64,000 nt of DNA, taken from an uncultured Anderseniella sp. GTDB taxonomy: Bacteria > Pseudomonadota > Alphaproteobacteria > Rhizobiales > Aestuariivirgaceae. Shown piece after piece: positions 61,834-64,000 of the stretch (positions within the stretch are counted from its first letter, which is position 1; each line of letters begins with the position of its first letter). Location of the stretch: the NCBI GenBank assembly GCA_947488295.1, contig CANKYU010000003.1, forward strand, positions 372,001 through 436,000. The letters run 5' to 3'. Position numbers and translations under genes: made by a program. The notes beneath the pieces are model-generated. The model saw only the letters and a program-made list of their open reading frames with translations, searched no databases and had not been told where the DNA came from.

Positions 61834-63363
61834 ATGATGGAAATTCTCGGACTTCTCAGTGACGGTTTATGGTTGTCTCTGCAGCCAACCAACCTGATTC
61901 TGATTCTTATCGGTGTAACGCTGGGGCTGTTCATCGGCGCGATGCCGGGGCTGGGGTCCGTGAACGGCGTGGCCATCCTGTTGCCGATCACCTTCCTGGT
62001 GCCGCCGGCATCGGCCATCATATTTCTTGCAGCTATCTATTATGGCGCCATGTATGGCGGGGCCATCAGCTCGATCACGCTTGGAATTCCAGGTGCTTCA
62101 ACCGCCGTTGCCACCACGTTTGACGGCAGGCCGCTGGCTTTGAGCGGAAGAGCAAGTCTGGCGCTTATCACGGCTGCGATTGCTTCGTTCATCGGTGGAA
62201 CAGTGTCAAACGTGCTGTTTACCGCGTTCGCACCGCCACTTGCCTCTGTGGCGCTGAGTTTCGGCAACCCGGAAATTTTCGCCCTCATGCTGCTCGCATT
62301 TGCCACGTTTGTGGGGTTGGGCGGGGATGATATTCCCAAGACCGTGTTCTCGATCTGCATTGGCCTCGTGTTTGCGGCGGTAGGCTATGACGAGATATCC
62401 GGCGCTCCGCGGCTGATCTTCTTCGACATTTCCGGTTTCCTGCACGGGGTCAACTTCCTGGTGCTGGCCATTGGCGTGTACGGCATCGGTGAGATGCTGT
62501 GGACCATCGATTCGACCCGCGGCAAGATCACATCCACGGACGCCAAGATGTCTGTAAAGGGCATCGCGTCAGATGCGAAGGAAGGCATGAAACGCGGCTG
62601 GAAAGGCACAGCCATCGGTTCGTTCCTTGGCTTCTTTGTCGGCATTCTGCCGGCTGCCGGTGCCACGCCGGGTTCGCTGATGTCTTATGGCGTAGCCAAG
62701 ATGGTGGCCAGGAACCCGAAAGAGTTCGGCAAGGGCCATCCCGGCGGTGTCGCGGCACCCGAGGCGGCCAACAATTCCGCCTCTACCGGATCGATGCTGC
62801 CCATGCTGACGCTCGGCATTCCGGGGTCCCCGACAACGGCCATCCTGCTCGGTGGAATGGTCATCTGGGGCCTGACGCCTGGTCCGCGGCTGTTTACCGA
62901 TCAAAGTGAGTTTGTGTGGGGGCTTATCGGTTCGTTTTATGTGTCGAACTTCTTCGCACTGGTGATCAACATAGCCTTCATTCCGCTGTTTATCTGGATG
63001 CTGCGCATGCCGTTCACGATTCTGGCTCCGATGATTTTCGTACTGTCGGTGGTCGGTGGCTATGCTGCCACCAAGGACATGCACGACGTCTGGTTGATGC
63101 TTGGTTTCGGCCTTGGCGCGTTCTTCCTGCGTAAGCTCGACTATCCCCTTGCACCCGCCGTGCTGGCTATTGTGCTGGGGCCCATTGCCGAACCGACATT
63201 GCGCCAGTCGCTGCTGTTGTCCTCGGGAGATCCGTCGATCTTTTTCACCCGCGCCATCGCCGGACCGATCACGGTTATCGCCATCATCCTGATACTGCTG
63301 CCGCTGTTCAAGATCATCTGGACGAAAATCAAATCCTCCAGCGCAGAGACGCCTGCGCAGTAG
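61834..63363 (+). CDS. TctA-type large membrane subunit
   Basis: A 509-residue inner-membrane protein of about twelve helices. GVTLGLFIGAMPGLGSVNGV opens it with the family motif GxxxGxxPGLG, YGAMYGGAISSITLGIPGAS and GVAAPEAANNSAS, then LTLGIPGSPTTAILLGGM, are the two internal repeats of TctA. Together with TctB and TctC it forms a secondary, sodium- or proton-driven carboxylate importer. It ends the operon. An alternative ATG lies one codon later. Confidence 0.94.
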   Translation: MMEILGLLSDGLWLSLQPTNLILILIGVTLGLFIGAMPGLGSVNGVAILLPITFLVPPASAIIFLAAIYYGAMYGGAISSITLGIPGASTAVATTFDGRPLALSGRASLALITAAIASFIGGTVSNVLFTAFAPPLASVALSFGNPEIFALMLLAFATFVGLGGDDIPKTVFSICIGLVFAAVGYDEISGAPRLIFFDISGFLHGVNFLVLAIGVYGIGEMLWTIDSTRGKITSTDAKMSVKGIASDAKEGMKRGWKGTAIGSFLGFFVGILPAAGATPGSLMSYGVAKMVARNPKEFGKGHPGGVAAPEAANNSASTGSMLPMLTLGIPGSPTTAILLGGMVIWGLTPGPRLFTDQSEFVWGLIGSFYVSNFFALVINIAFIPLFIWMLRMPFTILAPMIFVLSVVGGYAATKDMHDVWLMLGFGLGAFFLRKLDYPLAPAVLAIVLGPIAEPTLRQSLLLSSGDPSIFFTRAIAGPITVIAIILILLPLFKIIWTKIKSSSAETPAQ

Positions 63364-63758
63364 CAATGGCAGGCCGATATCCGGCCTGCCGCACCGCGGC
63401 ACTGTTGTTCCGGCAAACTCTCCCATCATAAGGTCAGGTGCTGCTTGATGCGCGCCTGGCACAGTCGTCGGCGCGGTGAACTGGAAAGAGACCGTTGCGG
63501 CTGCCGGTTTGCATATTGCGTGCGCACGCAGCCGTCCCACCATGTGGAACGAATATATAGTGATTTTCGATTTTATCATTCTTTCAGGTAATGACTTGAA
63601 TATTTAGTCGTTATAATTCAGATAGATATAGATTTGTATAATTCGTTGGGTGAATAACGAGCTGTGTTTCTGCCATATGGTGGAACGAGTCGCTTGTTCG
63701 CGCGCGCGCGCGACGGTAGAACACCCTCATATCCGCTATGGTTTGAAGGGTTTCCACA
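63364..63758. other. Intergenic region with degenerate TCCACA-W-TGTGGA-like sites
   Basis: A 395 bp region without a gene. Two imperfect copies of the operator seen at 53798 and 60037 can be read: 63536-63548 (11 of 13 matching, ending TGTGGA) and 63672-63684 (10 of 13). An alternating CG stretch of about 12 bases lies near 63700-63711. AT-rich sequence at 63550-63650 suits a promoter for the next gene. GAAGGG 8 bases before its ATG is a ribosome site. Confidence 0.45.
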
Positions 63759-64000
63759 ATGAAAATATGTATTTACGGCGCAGGTGCGATTGGCGGCTTC
63801 ATGGGGCATGCTTTGGCGACGGTGCCCGGCGTCGAACTGTCATTGATTGCTCGCGGGCCCCACCTCAAGGCCATGCAGGAAAACGGCCTGACCCTTGTGC
63901 GCGGCGATGAAACGGTCTCCGTACCGGTCACGGCGACATCGAACCCGGCGGACCTGGGGCCTCAGGACTATGTGGTCATCGCGCTCAAGAGCCATCAGGC
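63759..64000 (+). CDS. Ketopantoate reductase-like (ApbA/PanE family) dehydrogenase, cut by window edge
   Basis: The first 80 residues of an NAD(P)-binding oxidoreductase. MKICIYGAGAIGGFMGHALA is the ApbA/PanE opening with the GxGxxG nucleotide loop, followed by VELSLIARGPHLKAMQENGL and LGPQDYVVIALKSHQA, which match 2-dehydropantoate 2-reductases. Many paralogues act on other 2-keto acids rather than in pantothenate synthesis. The C-terminal domain, including the catalytic Lys and Glu, lies outside the window. It starts 395 bases after the TctA gene and may share its regulation. Confidence 0.85.
   Translation, partial: MKICIYGAGAIGGFMGHALATVPGVELSLIARGPHLKAMQENGLTLVRGDETVSVPVTATSNPADLGPQDYVVIALKSHQ

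Noticed and set aside
62569..63579. Minus-strand frame of 336 codons
   Set aside because: Antisense to TctA, which has the full family signature.
63697..63711. Alternating CG run as a functional Z-DNA signal
   Set aside because: It is only about 12 bases long in a GC-rich genome; nothing nearby suggests a role.

Overview
The window looks like a chromosomal stretch of a marine or osmolyte-using alphaproteobacterium. The reasons are a GC-rich, evenly coded sequence (judged by eye, not computed), many ABC and tripartite uptake systems, DUF1194 and DUF1127 proteins, an NuoE/L21-type helix-hairpin-helix tail of the kind alphaproteobacteria carry, and two unrelated proteins that resemble DMSP lyase families. 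I see no phage, plasmid, insertion sequence with a transposase, or CRISPR array. Mobile-looking DNA is limited to short terminal-inverted-repeat elements.

Layout. 1-9.8 kb holds housekeeping and metabolic genes: an EamA exporter cut by the edge, xanthine phosphoribosyltransferase (gpt), an acyl-CoA synthetase, tRNA-Leu(UAA), a second EamA exporter, a TPR-sulfotransferase, an outer-membrane barrel, two SDRs, a PLP ammonia-lyase-like enzyme and an RlpA-like protein. 9.8-18.7 kb holds a NitT/TauT-type ABC operon, moaA, and a four-gene spermidine/putrescine-type ABC operon. 18.7-25.8 kb has a DUF1194 protein, a VOC-DoxX pair divergent from a LysR regulator, a large FMN/FAD oxidoreductase, a MmgE/PrpD protein and a DddQ-like cupin. 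25.8-26.9 kb contains two near-identical copies of an inverted-repeat element flanking a small secreted protein. 27-40.3 kb, mostly on the minus strand, is an osmolyte or methylated-amine catabolic cluster: two tandem dimethylglycine-dehydrogenase-like flavoenzymes, a mandelate-racemase-type enzyme and a DddP-like M24 enzyme, followed upstream by a dipeptide-type ABC transporter whose ATPase is a double fusion with an extra tail. 40.6-46.8 kb is mixed: a PhnD-like protein, a YfcG-type GST, an EamA exporter, a coiled-coil lipoprotein, an epimerase, small proteins and a LysR regulator.

46.8-52.5 kb is an NAD-linked neighbourhood. gltX, an NAD-kinase-like protein and an SPFH protein run leftward. 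A NrtR-type Nudix regulator runs rightward from a divergent promoter that carries two matching palindromes. nadE converges on it. 52.6-53.8 kb encodes a degenerate histidine kinase.

53.9-63.4 kb is the most coherent system: a GntR/FCD regulator, a ThDP-dependent acyl-CoA lyase or decarboxylase-like enzyme, a class III CoA-transferase, a formyltransferase resembling the hydrolase domain of 10-formyl-THF dehydrogenase, a tandem universal stress protein, and a complete tripartite tricarboxylate transporter (TctC, TctB, TctA). The regulator promoter and the transporter promoter share the same two palindromes, TGGTATACCA and TCCACA-W-TGTGGA. I infer a regulon that imports an organic acid, activates it with CoA, cleaves it, and handles a one-carbon (formyl) product. 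A ketopantoate-reductase-like gene is cut by the right edge.
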